DNA from: Pseudomonadales bacterium
GTDB taxonomy: Bacteria > Pseudomonadota > Gammaproteobacteria > Pseudomonadales > Azotimanducaceae
DNA: 33,504 nt
Assembly: GCA_028280225.1 (NCBI GenBank)
Contig: JANQMF010000169.1
Span: forward strand, 1-33,504
Direction of reading: 5' to 3'
Part shown: piece by piece, positions 7,743 to 15,359 of the stretch
Layout: each line of letters begins with the position of its first letter
How positions within the stretch are numbered: position 1 is the stretch's first letter
Notes under the pieces: generated by a model
What the model was told of the DNA's origin: nothing
Databases searched by the model: none
The model's input: only the letters and a program-made list of their open reading frames with translations
Program-made: the position numbers and the translations under genes

Positions 7743-9236
7743 ATGGCTGATACAAAAGACCTAAATGTATTACTCGGCGCCGGGATACCCATCGTGGGCA
7801 TCGAAACACCGGACGAAGGACGGGTGCTGGCATTGTTGCTGCGTCTTGCCATGCAGCGAAACCTGGCGTTTTACGAGTGGAGTATTACCCGGGGGCTACG
7901 CCTATCAGGGTTTGGGGAAGAGCTTGGCAACGGCTCGGAGATTCAGTTGGACGAGCCTGAAGCCCTGCTCCGGCACGTGAGCAAAACCCCGGGGCCGGGT
8001 TTATATGTTCTGTGCGACTTCCACCCCTACTGGCGGGACGAGCCCAAGATCGTCAGATTCTTAAAGGATATTGCGCTGGCTCATGAACGGCTGCAAAACA
8101 CCGTGGTCCTGGTCAGCCACAAGCTGGATATGCCGGTTGAAATTGGCCGTTTGACGGCAAACCTGCAGATGCGTTTACCCAGCGACGAAGAACTGATGGC
8201 GATGGTTCGCAGCCAGGCCCAGGTTTGGGGTGAGCAGCACCAGGGCAAAAAGGTCCGCACGGACAGCAGGACCCTGAAAAAGCTGATTGCCAACCTGCGT
8301 GGGGTGTCCCATGCCGACGCACAGGTACTTATCCGGCACGCCATCCATGAAGATGGCGCCATTACCGAGTCGGATATACCCGAGGTTAACAAGCTGAAGT
8401 TTGACCTGATGGATGCGGAAGGTGTGCTGCATTTTGAGTATGACACCGAGCGGTTCTCCAACGTTGCGGGCCTCAGCAACTTGAAAAGTTGGCTGAAAAT
8501 TCGTCGCGATGCGTTTTTGAACGGTGACGACAACAGCGCTGCCCAGGACCGGCCCAAGGGTATGTTGCTGCTGGGCGTACAGGGGGGAGGCAAAAGTCTG
8601 GCTGCCAAGGCGGTGGCCGGGTTCTGGTCCGTTCCCTTGCTGCGCCTGGATTTTGGCAGCTTATACAACAAATATTTTGGCGAGACCGAAAGAAATTTGC
8701 GCAATTCGTTGAAACAAGCAGAGCAGATGGCACCCTGCGTGTTGTGGATGGACGAAATCGAAAAGGGGCTGGCCACGGGTGGGGGAGACAATGCCACAGC
8801 CCATAGAATTATGGGCACGTTGCTGACATGGATGGCGGAAAATTCCAATGCCGTTTTTATTGTCGCCACGTCGAACGATATCTCCGGTTTGCCTCCGGAG
8901 CTTATGCGTAAGGGGCGCCTTGATGAGATATTTTTTGTGGATTTACCCGACCACCAAGTTCGGCAGGAAATTTTTCGCATCCATCTAAAGAAGCGCGATC
9001 TGGATCCTGAAGCTTTTGATGTGGATGAACTTGCGTCCCGGGCTGAGGACTTTACCGGAGCTGAAATAGAGGAGGCCATTGTTTCCGCCCGCTATCTGGC
9101 GGCGGACCGGGAAGGCAGTATCAGCCAGGGGGATATTGCCGCGGCGCTGGATCGCACCTACCCGATTTCGGTGTTGCGGGCTGAGAGCATCGATGCCTTG
9201 CGAACCTGGGCAAAAGGCAGAACGGTGCCCGCTTAA
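7743..9236 (+). CDS. Ycf46-type AAA+ ATPase
   Basis: The protein (497 residues from ATG 7743) resembles the Ycf46 family of chloroplast and bacterial AAA ATPases. Residues about 1-215 form the family-specific N-terminal domain, starting MADTKDLNVLLGAG and containing ITRGLRL. The AAA module follows with Walker A GVQGGGKS (about 277-285), Walker B VLWMDEIEK, sensor 1 VATSN and the arginine-finger region RKGRLDEIFF. The C-terminal helical lid includes DFTGAEIEEAI. A GTG at 7647 would add 32 residues of poor-quality sequence; I prefer the ATG that begins the conserved part. A -10-like TAATTATAC ends just before this ATG, so its mRNA may have a very short leader. The family's role is not well defined; work in cyanobacteria links it to carbon acquisition. 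A weak hairpin with a T-run (9236-9263) follows. Confidence 0.88.
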   Translation: MADTKDLNVLLGAGIPIVGIETPDEGRVLALLLRLAMQRNLAFYEWSITRGLRLSGFGEELGNGSEIQLDEPEALLRHVSKTPGPGLYVLCDFHPYWRDEPKIVRFLKDIALAHERLQNTVVLVSHKLDMPVEIGRLTANLQMRLPSDEELMAMVRSQAQVWGEQHQGKKVRTDSRTLKKLIANLRGVSHADAQVLIRHAIHEDGAITESDIPEVNKLKFDLMDAEGVLHFEYDTERFSNVAGLSNLKSWLKIRRDAFLNGDDNSAAQDRPKGMLLLGVQGGGKSLAAKAVAGFWSVPLLRLDFGSLYNKYFGETERNLRNSLKQAEQMAPCVLWMDEIEKGLATGGGDNATAHRIMGTLLTWMAENSNAVFIVATSNDISGLPPELMRKGRLDEIFFVDLPDHQVRQEIFRIHLKKRDLDPEAFDVDELASRAEDFTGAEIEEAIVSARYLAADREGSISQGDIAAALDRTYPISVLRAESIDALRTWAKGRTVPA

Positions 9237-9336
9237 GCAGAATTTCTGATTCCTGCTAGTCTTTTGCTATGCGTCCAAGATTCCTCCAAGATTTTGTGGT
9301 GAACAAGGGCCCCGGCGCCAGTGCCCAACTTTTCAG

Positions 9337-9867
9337 ATGGGTGGTCTGACGGTGCGCTGGCGTGGTCACAACACCAGCCAACCGGGCTTTACCCTGGTGG
9401 AGTTGGTTGTTGTCATTATCCTGGCGGGTATTCTGGTGGCCACGGCCTTACCCCGGCTGCTGAATGTAGAAGACGAAGCGGGTGAAAGCGCCGCTGCCTT
9501 TGCCGGTGTGTTGGCGGGTTTTCAAACGGCATTGGTCCTGTATCACACCGAATATATGGCGCTTGGGCGGCCTGACGCGGGTACCCCGTTGGCTGAATTT
9601 TCCGGACTCAGACACAATGCCCAGGGTTATCCCTACGGTTTGCAGCCCAACCAGGCTCATGTCATTCAGGGGAATGATGACTGTTTGTCGATATTCCGGG
9701 CCCTTCTCCCCATCAGCGCACTCACCCAGAACTATGCTGCTGTCAAAGAAAGTGACGGCAGCTGCCGGTACTTTGCCACGGGTGCGCCATCCGGTACCCA
9801 GGTGCGGGCCATGCAATACAACGCGCTATCGGGAACAGTGCGGCGTGATGTCTATATCCTCCCCTAA
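9337..9867 (+). CDS. Type IV pilin-like (prepilin N-methylation motif) protein, orphan
   Basis: The 176-residue protein has a 17-residue basic leader ending in Gly, then the prepilin cleavage and methylation motif FTLVE with Glu at +5 of the mature protein, and a hydrophobic helix (VVVIILAGILVATALP). It should be processed by a PilD-type prepilin peptidase. The globular part has two Cys residues (in DDCLSIF and GSCRYF) that could form a disulfide loop, as in MSHA-type or minor pilins. No pilus assembly gene lies in the window, so its machinery must be elsewhere. Its last 42 bp overlap the 3' end of the convergent CNB/rhodanese gene. There is no clear ribosome binding site. I cannot assign it to a named pilin. 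Confidence 0.8.
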   Translation: MGGLTVRWRGHNTSQPGFTLVELVVVIILAGILVATALPRLLNVEDEAGESAAAFAGVLAGFQTALVLYHTEYMALGRPDAGTPLAEFSGLRHNAQGYPYGLQPNQAHVIQGNDDCLSIFRALLPISALTQNYAAVKESDGSCRYFATGAPSGTQVRAMQYNALSGTVRRDVYILP

Positions 9868-10932
9868 AGCTCCTCCCTGAGGTATTGGTATAACCGGAAA
9901 GGCCCGGTAGCCTCTCTGCAGGAGTAAAAAACAAGCCAGGGCCCGGGTTGCCGAAGTTCCGCCAACCACCACGCAGGGCAGTTGTGGATTGATACCGGGG
10001 CCGTCGCCGCGGCGGATGTCTGCCAGCGATGTATTTATGGCGTTTGGCAGGTGCGGGGTACCCACATTGATCTGGCGTGCGTTGGCCACGGCCTCGGGGC
10101 TGCCCACGGCTTTAACTACCTTGTCTAGCATAAATTGTTTGAAATTTTCCGCGTCAATGCGATACACAACCACAGGTGACTGTGCAACAACATGGGCGTT
10201 ACGTCGCCTGCCTGTGATGAGGGCATCTTCACCAAAGATATCTCCAGGCTGAAGCTGATGAACGGTGTATGGCCCTTGCCGGACTACCGCACGGCCGCTG
10301 CGCAGTACGTAACAGCAGGTTGCAACCGCGCCCAGGGTGATGACGTGGGTCCCGGCTGGAAAAGTATAAGATTGAAGTGAAGAAAAAAACCCCTGCCAGT
10401 CCTGCACCGAAAGATGTTGCAGCAATGGCGAACGGGCAAATCGCCGGGCCCAGGGTTCCGGATTTTCAAGGACGTTAGCAGATGCTGGAACAGCCGTGGG
10501 CAAAAATGGGCTTGTGCACGTCTTTTTCCCGGCGCACAGCGGTTGCAGGTCGTCAGCCCGGATCGAGAGGACACGCACTTCTGATCCCGTCACAGCGGCT
10601 TGACAGCCCGGATAAAAATGTTCAAACCCCTCCGGGTGGGCGCGGATACGTATTGTCTTGTCTGCCCGGGTGAGGATCATGTGCCCTTCCAGCAAATAGA
10701 GATATATGTTGGGCCGGTGTGTTTTGCTGATACACACCCTTCCGGGCGGCAGGGTAAGGCAGCGGGCCCGCTGAGCCAGGGTACGCAGTTGATCAGCGGA
10801 ACAATGTTGAATTTTGGGAATGCGCAGCAGAGCCTGTTGAACAGCTTGCTCAAATTGTGCACTTTTAACAAAGTACTTTTGGCTGAACCGTCTTGGATTG
10901 AGTGAACCTGCCATGTCGGCATGGTTGCCCAA
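9826..10932 (-). CDS. Tandem cyclic-nucleotide-binding domains with C-terminal non-catalytic rhodanese domain
   Basis: The 368-residue protein has three modules. Residues about 40-135 look like a degenerate CNB domain (IYLYLLEGHMIL and following). Residues about 165-270 form a clearer CNB domain with YVLRSGRAVVRQG, LQPGDIFGEDALITGRRRNA (phosphate-binding-cassette-like) and VYRIDAENFKQFM. Residues about 285-350 resemble a rhodanese fold (PHLPNAINTSLADIR, then PCVVVGGTSATRAL). Aligned to active rhodaneses, the catalytic Cys position is Gly, so sulfur transfer is unlikely. There is no DNA-binding helix-turn-helix, unlike CRP. It sits two genes from crp, suggesting but not proving a link to cAMP or c-di-GMP sensing. 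Alternative start: ATG at 10914. The CNB call is firmer than the rhodanese call. Confidence 0.75.
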   Translation of the reverse strand: MGNHADMAGSLNPRRFSQKYFVKSAQFEQAVQQALLRIPKIQHCSADQLRTLAQRARCLTLPPGRVCISKTHRPNIYLYLLEGHMILTRADKTIRIRAHPEGFEHFYPGCQAAVTGSEVRVLSIRADDLQPLCAGKKTCTSPFLPTAVPASANVLENPEPWARRFARSPLLQHLSVQDWQGFFSSLQSYTFPAGTHVITLGAVATCCYVLRSGRAVVRQGPYTVHQLQPGDIFGEDALITGRRRNAHVVAQSPVVVYRIDAENFKQFMLDKVVKAVGSPEAVANARQINVGTPHLPNAINTSLADIRRGDGPGINPQLPCVVVGGTSATRALACFLLLQRGYRAFPVIPIPQGGALGEDIDITPHCSR

Positions 10933-10940
10933 ACCGGACC

Positions 10941-10969
10941 AAAAAAGAGTCAGCGGCTCTCAACGTTTT
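10941..10969 (-). terminator. Weak possible terminator downstream of the OsmC-family gene
   Basis: Read on the minus strand, an AGAG-CCGCTGA-CTCT stem flanked by a run of A on the left is followed by six T residues. The stem is short (4-5 bp), so this is only a possible intrinsic terminator between the osmC-type gene and the CNB/rhodanese gene. Confidence 0.3.
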
Positions 10970-11021
10970 TTGTAAGCACATGATGTTGCAGCAGGTGCGC
11001 CGATCTTGTCCCGCGCGATTT

Positions 11022-11444
11022 CTATGCTGCCGGTTTGAGCTCAAAGGTATGGCTGATCTTGACCCCGGCCCGTTGCAGCATGATCGAAGCCGAACAGTAC
11101 TTCTCCGCGGTCAACCGAATAGCCCGGTCGACCCTGGTTGCGTCGAGATTGTCCCCGGTGATGACAAAGTGAATGGCAATTTCTTCAAATACCTGAGGAA
11201 TCTCGTCAGCACGTTTTGCTGTGATGTGTGTCACACATTGGGTCACTTTCTGACGTGATTTAGCCAAAATATTGACAACATCAAAGGACGTGCAGCCACC
11301 AACACCCATCAGCATCAGCTCCATGGGCCGGCTCCCCTTATTTTCCCCGCCTGAATCCGGGGGGCCGTCGATTTGAACGGTGTGACCGGAGTCCGCAATC
11401 GCCTCAAAGTGAACGTTTTCCAGCCATTTGATTTGTGTATTCAT
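11022..11444 (-). CDS. OsmC/YhfA-family protein
   Basis: The 140-residue protein belongs to the OsmC superfamily of thiol peroxidases and related proteins, and is closest in pattern to YhfA, which in E. coli also lies divergent from crp. The two conserved cysteines are present: C51 in GVGGCTSFDVV and C117 in EKYCSASIM, with the typical SRPMELMLMG before the first. OsmC proteins reduce organic hydroperoxides; YhfA-type members are less characterised, so the substrate is open. It diverges from crp across a 172-bp spacer. A perfect CRP consensus core lies inside this coding sequence. Confidence 0.9.
   Translation of the reverse strand: MNTQIKWLENVHFEAIADSGHTVQIDGPPDSGGENKGSRPMELMLMGVGGCTSFDVVNILAKSRQKVTQCVTHITAKRADEIPQVFEEIAIHFVITGDNLDATRVDRAIRLTAEKYCSASIMLQRAGVKISHTFELKPAA
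11220..11235. promoter_or_regulatory. Perfect CRP/Vfr consensus core (TGTGA-N6-TCACA) inside the osmC-type gene
   Basis: TGTGA at 11220-11224, six bases, TCACA at 11231-11235: an exact match to the CRP core palindrome. It lies within the OsmC coding region, about 380 bp before the crp start. Whether it is bound is not known; the position inside a gene argues for caution. Confidence 0.4.
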
Positions 11445-11616
11445 GGTCTAAACTGTTTGTAGGTTTTTGTAAACACGAGACATTTTCGGCCATTTATTCG
11501 AGAACTGCGACCGTTTAGAGTGTGAAATCACGCCGTTTGTCGACCATGTCTCGAAATAGTTCACATATCTCACCTAATATTCATCACACGCAACGTGTTA
11601 CGAAGGAGCGCAACAA
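11445..11616. promoter_or_regulatory. Divergent control region between osmC-type gene and crp
   Basis: This 172-bp spacer must hold the promoters of both divergent genes. For crp, a -10-like TAATAT lies at 11575-11580 without a good -35, and a clear ribosome binding site GAAGGAG at 11602-11608. CGAGACAT at 11476-11483 is repeated inverted at 11546-11553, and the related TTCGAGA occurs once between them, suggesting a multi-site operator. A CRP half-site (TGTGA) lies at 11521-11525. The ACACG-CAA-CGTGT inverted repeat at about 11586-11598 falls just before the ribosome binding site. Confidence 0.4.
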
Positions 11617-12306
11617 ATGCTTGCAGCAAAAAGCAATCAGATAAATCGGCCACTTACTGCTAAGGGGTTTCAAATGAATTTAAACGCTGAGGCCACGGAT
11701 ACCCACCTTGATGCGTTTCTCGCAGCAGCGCATCGCCGCAAATATCCTGCGAAGAGTACGCTCATCTACGCAGGTGATAAAAGTGATTCCATCTACTACA
11801 TTCTTAAAGGGTCTGTGACGGTCCTGGTAGAGGACGAATCCGGACGAGAAATCATTGTCGATTATTTGAACAAAGGGGATTTCTTCGGCGAAATGCCCCT
11901 GTTTGTTGAAGGCACCCCGAGATCTGCGTGGGTTAAAGCCAAAAATGAATGTGAAGTGGCTGAATTGTCTTACAACAAATTTAAAGAGTTAGCGGAGCGG
12001 CATACGGATTTGCTGTACGCAGTTGGAAAGCAGCTTGCAGACCGGCTGAACCGCACAACGCAGAAGGTAAGCGATCTGGCGTTCCTGGACGTCACGGGTC
12101 GGGTAGCAAGGACGTTGCTGGAACTTACCAAACAACCCGACGCAATGACTCATCCTGACGGCATGCAAATCAAAATCACCCGTCAAGAAATTGGGCGCAT
12201 TGTCGGTTGCTCAAGGGAGATGGTTGGACGTGTACTTAAAACCCTCGTGGACCAGGGACTGGTTTCTGTCAAAGGGAAGACCATGGTGGTTTACGGTACG
12301 CGTTAG
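11617..12306 (+). CDS. crp: cAMP-binding global transcription regulator CRP/Vfr
   Basis: The product matches E. coli CRP and Pseudomonas Vfr along its length. The N-terminal cAMP domain has [20 protein letters not shown] and [10 protein letters not shown], with RSAW carrying the cAMP phosphate-binding Arg-Ser pair. TT in the C-helix matches the Thr-Ser/Thr-Thr pair that contacts adenine. The C-terminal domain has [26 protein letters not shown] and the recognition helix [11 protein letters not shown], ending VVYGTR. Two in-frame starts each have a ribosome binding site: ATG 11617 (GAAGGAG, 229 residues) and ATG 11674 (AAGGGG, 210 residues, equal to E. coli CRP). I annotate the longer; the shorter may be the main or a second form. 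A bidirectional terminator separates it from convergent trpC. Confidence 0.95.
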   Translation: MLAAKSNQINRPLTAKGFQMNLNAEATDTHLDAFLAAAHRRKYPAKSTLIYAGDKSDSIYYILKGSVTVLVEDESGREIIVDYLNKGDFFGEMPLFVEGTPRSAWVKAKNECEVAELSYNKFKELAERHTDLLYAVGKQLADRLNRTTQKVSDLAFLDVTGRVARTLLELTKQPDAMTHPDGMQIKITRQEIGRIVGCSREMVGRVLKTLVDQGLVSVKGKTMVVYGTR

Positions 12307-12334
12307 TCAACTGGCACAGGGATGTGTAAATTAT

Positions 12335-12358
12335 AAAAGGGGCCAACGGCCCCTTTTT
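12335..12358. terminator. Bidirectional rho-independent terminator between crp and trpC
   Basis: A-run, GGGGCC, loop AAC, GGCCCC, then TTTTT: a 6-bp GC stem flanked by A and T runs that works in both directions. It serves crp on the plus strand and the trp operon on the minus strand. Confidence 0.9.
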
Positions 12359-12371
12359 ATTGGGCAAAAAA

Positions 12372-13166
12372 TTATTGGGCAAAAAACATTTCCTCAAGAG
12401 CTACCCCCGGGTCCGGCGCGCGCATAAATGCCTCTCCAACCAAAAAGCCGTAAACCTTGTGATCCAGCATGTGCTGAACATCCCGGGCGTCAGCAATACC
12501 GCTTTCGGTAATGACGGTCACGTTCTCGGGAATGTCCGGTAGCAGGTCCAGGGTGGTGGACAGGCTGGTTGCAAAGGTTTTCAGATTGCGATTGTTGATG
12601 CCCACAACGTCCGGACTGAGGCTCAAGGCGGCATCAAGCTCAACAGCATTGTGCACTTCGATCAGCACGTCCATCCCCAACCCCCTGGCGGTTTGATTAA
12701 GCACCGTCAGGCGCATGATATCCAAGGCGGCGACGATCAGCAGAATACAGTCAGCCCCCATGGCTCTGGCCTCATAAACCTGATATTCATCAACAATAAA
12801 GTCTTTGCGGATGACAGGCAGGTCCACGGCAGCCCGGGCTTGGATAAGATATTCCGTGCTGCCTTGAAAGTACTGTTCGTCGGTGAGGACAGACAGGCAA
12901 GTGGCACCATGTCTGGCGTAGCTTCGGGCAATGGCGGCAGGTTCAAACTGTTCCCGGATGACACCCTTGCTGGGTGATGCTCTTTTAATCTCCGCAATAA
13001 TGGCGGGTTTTTGGGCAGCCGCTTGTGCAGCCAGTTTATCGACAAAACCCCGCACAGGCGGGGCCTGGTCTGCCAGGGTGTGCAGTTCTTGAAGTGATGT
13101 CCGGGTTTTTCTGAGGGCAATCTCTTCGTGTTTTGTGGCTACGATTTGGGTCAGGATATCGGTCAT
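12372..13166 (-). CDS. trpC: Indole-3-glycerol phosphate synthase
   Basis: TrpC converts CdRP to indole-3-glycerol phosphate, the fourth step of tryptophan synthesis. The 264-residue TIM barrel has the signature [11 protein letters not shown] with catalytic Glu and Lys, [30 protein letters not shown] with the catalytic lysine, [16 protein letters not shown] and ESGI. It is monofunctional, without the TrpF domain fused in E. coli. Its ATG overlaps the trpD stop by 4 bp (ATGA). It is the last gene of the operon, followed by the bidirectional terminator. Confidence 0.96.
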   Translation of the reverse strand: MTDILTQIVATKHEEIALRKTRTSLQELHTLADQAPPVRGFVDKLAAQAAAQKPAIIAEIKRASPSKGVIREQFEPAAIARSYARHGATCLSVLTDEQYFQGSTEYLIQARAAVDLPVIRKDFIVDEYQVYEARAMGADCILLIVAALDIMRLTVLNQTARGLGMDVLIEVHNAVELDAALSLSPDVVGINNRNLKTFATSLSTTLDLLPDIPENVTVITESGIADARDVQHMLDHKVYGFLVGEAFMRAPDPGVALEEMFFAQ

Positions 13167-14203
13167 GCTTGGCCCATCATTTTGCTGACCCGGGTCAGTT
13201 CATCCAGGCGTTCCTTAGCCAGGCCGGATGCAATGGCATCCTGCGCCATGACCACACCGTTGGCCATGGAGGTTGCGATACCGGCCACATAGATTGCGGC
13301 TCCGGCGTTGAGGCTGACAATGTCCGCCGCAGCGGAGTCCGGCTCGGTGAGCGCGGTTTTAACCAGCGCCAGGCTATGTTCCGTGGACTCTGCGTTCAGA
13401 TGGGTTAAGTCTGCCGGGTTGCGGGTGGCGATACCCAGATCGTCCGGGGTGATCTGATATTCGCTGATTTTGCCGGCACGCAGCTCAACAACCTGGGTGG
13501 GGGCATCCAGCCGGATTTCATCCAGGCCCTGGCTGTGGACAATCAGGGCATGTTCCGCGTCAAGCAGGTCCAGCACCTGGGCCATACGCTTCTGCCACAC
13601 CGGGCTGAAGACGCCGATTACCTGGCGGCGCGCGCCCGCGGGATTGGTCATGGGCCCCAACACATTCATCATGGTGCGTATGCCGATTTCCTGGCGTACC
13701 GGGCCGGCGAAACGCATGGCGCTGTGGTGAGCCTGGGCAAACATAAAGCCAACCCCAACCTCAAGGATACAGGTGCCAATTTGTTCCGGCGACAGGGCCA
13801 GACTGACTCCGGCGGCTTCCAGGACATCGGCGCTGCCGCAAAAGCTGGTCATTTTGCGGTTGCCGTGTTTGGCGACCTTGGCACCCGCTGCTGCGGCCAC
13901 AAAGGCGGCGGCGGTGGAGATATTGAATAGCTTATGACCACTGCCCCCGGTGCCGCAGGTATCTACCAGATTGGGGTGCTCGATGTTAACCCGGGTGGAC
14001 AAATTCCGCATGGTAATGGCCGCACCGGCCAATTCTTCCGGGGTTTCACCCTTGACCCGCATGGCGGCCAGAAAAGCGCCAATCTGTGCAGGGGTGGCCT
14101 CCCCGGACATAATGATATTGAAAATTCCGGCGGCCTGTGTCTGATTGAGAGATTCACCCTCAACAATTTTTGCCAAAGCGTCTTGTATGTTCATTATCGA
14201 CAT
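13163..14203 (-). CDS. trpD: Anthranilate phosphoribosyltransferase
   Basis: TrpD transfers phosphoribosyl from PRPP to anthranilate. The 346-residue protein has the N-terminal helical region and the alpha/beta core with [62 protein letters not shown] and the metal-binding acidic pair in LDEI. Two usually conserved spots differ from the E. coli pattern: GTGGDG is GTGGSG, and SSKSGS is TSFCGS, losing the Lys seen in many homologues (not invariant; mycobacterial TrpD also lacks it). It lies 23 bp after trpG and overlaps trpC by 4 bp. Confidence 0.95.
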   Translation of the reverse strand: MSIMNIQDALAKIVEGESLNQTQAAGIFNIIMSGEATPAQIGAFLAAMRVKGETPEELAGAAITMRNLSTRVNIEHPNLVDTCGTGGSGHKLFNISTAAAFVAAAAGAKVAKHGNRKMTSFCGSADVLEAAGVSLALSPEQIGTCILEVGVGFMFAQAHHSAMRFAGPVRQEIGIRTMMNVLGPMTNPAGARRQVIGVFSPVWQKRMAQVLDLLDAEHALIVHSQGLDEIRLDAPTQVVELRAGKISEYQITPDDLGIATRNPADLTHLNAESTEHSLALVKTALTEPDSAAADIVSLNAGAAIYVAGIATSMANGVVMAQDAIASGLAKERLDELTRVSKMMGQA

Positions 14204-14226
14204 CTGTTGTTGTTAACGTTTTGCGG

Positions 14227-14805
14227 TCAGGTTGACTGCAAAAAGTTGTTCAGCAAATCATGGCCCCCCTGGGTCATGATGGATTCCGGGTGGAATTGTA
14301 CACCTTCCACAGCCATATCCCGGTGCCTGAAACCCATGATTTCGTCCACTTCACCATCAATTTCCGTCCAGGCGGTGACTTCCAGACAATCGGGTAAGGT
14401 CTGTTTGTCTACAATCAGGGAATGGTAGCGGGTGGCTTCAAAGGGTTGGGGCAGGTTGGCAAATACGCCCAGGTTGTTGTGGTATATCAGGGAGGTTTTG
14501 CCGTGCATGACATTGTTTGCCCTGATCACGTCGCCGCCAAAGGCTTGACCAATGCTCTGGTGGCCCAGGCAGATACCCAGCAAGGGAACCTTGCCGGCAA
14601 AGGTGGTGACCACTTCCAGGGAAATACCCGCTTCGTTGGGCGTGCAGGGTCCCGGCGAGATGACAATTTTTGCCGGCGCAAGCCGCTTGATTTCGGCAAT
14701 GCTGATTTCGTCGTTGCGATAAACAACTACCTCCGCGCCAAGTTCCATAAGATATTGGACCACGTTGTAGGTAAAGGAGTCGTAGTTATCGATCATTAAG
14801 ATCAT
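14227..14805 (-). CDS. trpG: Anthranilate synthase glutamine amidotransferase component II (possibly shared with PabA)
   Basis: The 192-residue class I glutamine amidotransferase supplies ammonia to TrpE, and often to PabB as well. It shows [10 protein letters not shown] at the start, the oxyanion region [12 protein letters not shown], the catalytic nucleophile in GICLGHQSI, and the His-Glu pair in GVQFHPESI. It overlaps the preceding VOC gene by 4 bp (ATGA). A second in-frame ATG three codons downstream is also possible. The position before trpD and trpC matches the Pseudomonas trpGDC block. Confidence 0.95.
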   Translation of the reverse strand: MILMIDNYDSFTYNVVQYLMELGAEVVVYRNDEISIAEIKRLAPAKIVISPGPCTPNEAGISLEVVTTFAGKVPLLGICLGHQSIGQAFGGDVIRANNVMHGKTSLIYHNNLGVFANLPQPFEATRYHSLIVDKQTLPDCLEVTAWTEIDGEVDEIMGFRHRDMAVEGVQFHPESIMTQGGHDLLNNFLQST

Positions 14806-15359
14806 GATGATTGTCCTGTAGTCGATCCGCTTAAACTCATTGTTCTAACCGGCTCTTCACCCTGCCAGTTGTGCGCAGCGGTTTTGATAAAGCGATAGAA
14901 GTCAATCAGCGGGCTACTTCTTTCGTACACTTCAATAAAGTGTCCCAAAGATCGCAGAGCATCGAGGAAAGCGAAGTTAATGCCGGTTTTCGTGACGCAC
15001 CGGGTGGCCACCGGAATCCCGGCCGCGGCATATTCATCACATGCCCTGGGCAGTGAATCCACCATGGTGGCGACATGATGCAAACCCTCTTCGCCGGGGG
15101 TGTACAAATCGCGAAAGGGAGAGGGCCCCGGGCTGTCCTGTTGGACCAGTTCCATCATCACCTCGCCCCACTGCCCGTATGCTGAGGAGTGCACAAAGAG
15201 ACAGGATTCACCCCGGTGTTCAGCCCGGGACAATTCAATGTTTCTGCTGATGTAGAAGGGGCCCGCGCCGAAGGTTTGGGCCATGCGCAAAGCCGCCGCT
15301 TCGATATCGTTGACAAAATAGGCAATCTGGACCACCGGATAGCCGGGCATGGTGTTCAT
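14802..15359 (-). CDS. VOC-superfamily protein embedded in the trp operon
   Basis: The 185-residue protein has the two-module VOC fold. Candidate metal ligands are spaced as in methylmalonyl-CoA epimerase and glyoxalase relatives: Gln in VVQIAYFV, Glu in VMMELVQQ, His in LHHVATMV and Glu in [10 protein letters not shown]-terminal tail of about 35 residues is unassigned. The gene is locked between the channel gene and trpG by 4-bp ATGA overlaps at both ends, so it must be co-translated with tryptophan genes. Its substrate is unknown. Functions to consider are an isomerase or lyase acting on a small organic acid, or simple operon hitch-hiking. Confidence 0.8.
   Translation of the reverse strand: MNTMPGYPVVQIAYFVNDIEAAALRMAQTFGAGPFYISRNIELSRAEHRGESCLFVHSSAYGQWGEVMMELVQQDSPGPSPFRDLYTPGEEGLHHVATMVDSLPRACDEYAAAGIPVATRCVTKTGINFAFLDALRSLGHFIEVYERSSPLIDFYRFIKTAAHNWQGEEPVRTMSLSGSTTGQSS

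Noticed and set aside
8081-9079. Long 332-codon open frame on the minus strand
   Set aside because: It is fully antisense to the well-supported AAA ATPase gene, is rich in Ser and Arg as expected for a shadow frame, and has no recognisable domain.
9236-9263. AGCAG...CTGCT hairpin with a short T-run after the AAA ATPase gene
   Set aside because: Only five pairs and a 12-nt loop; too weak to list as a terminator.
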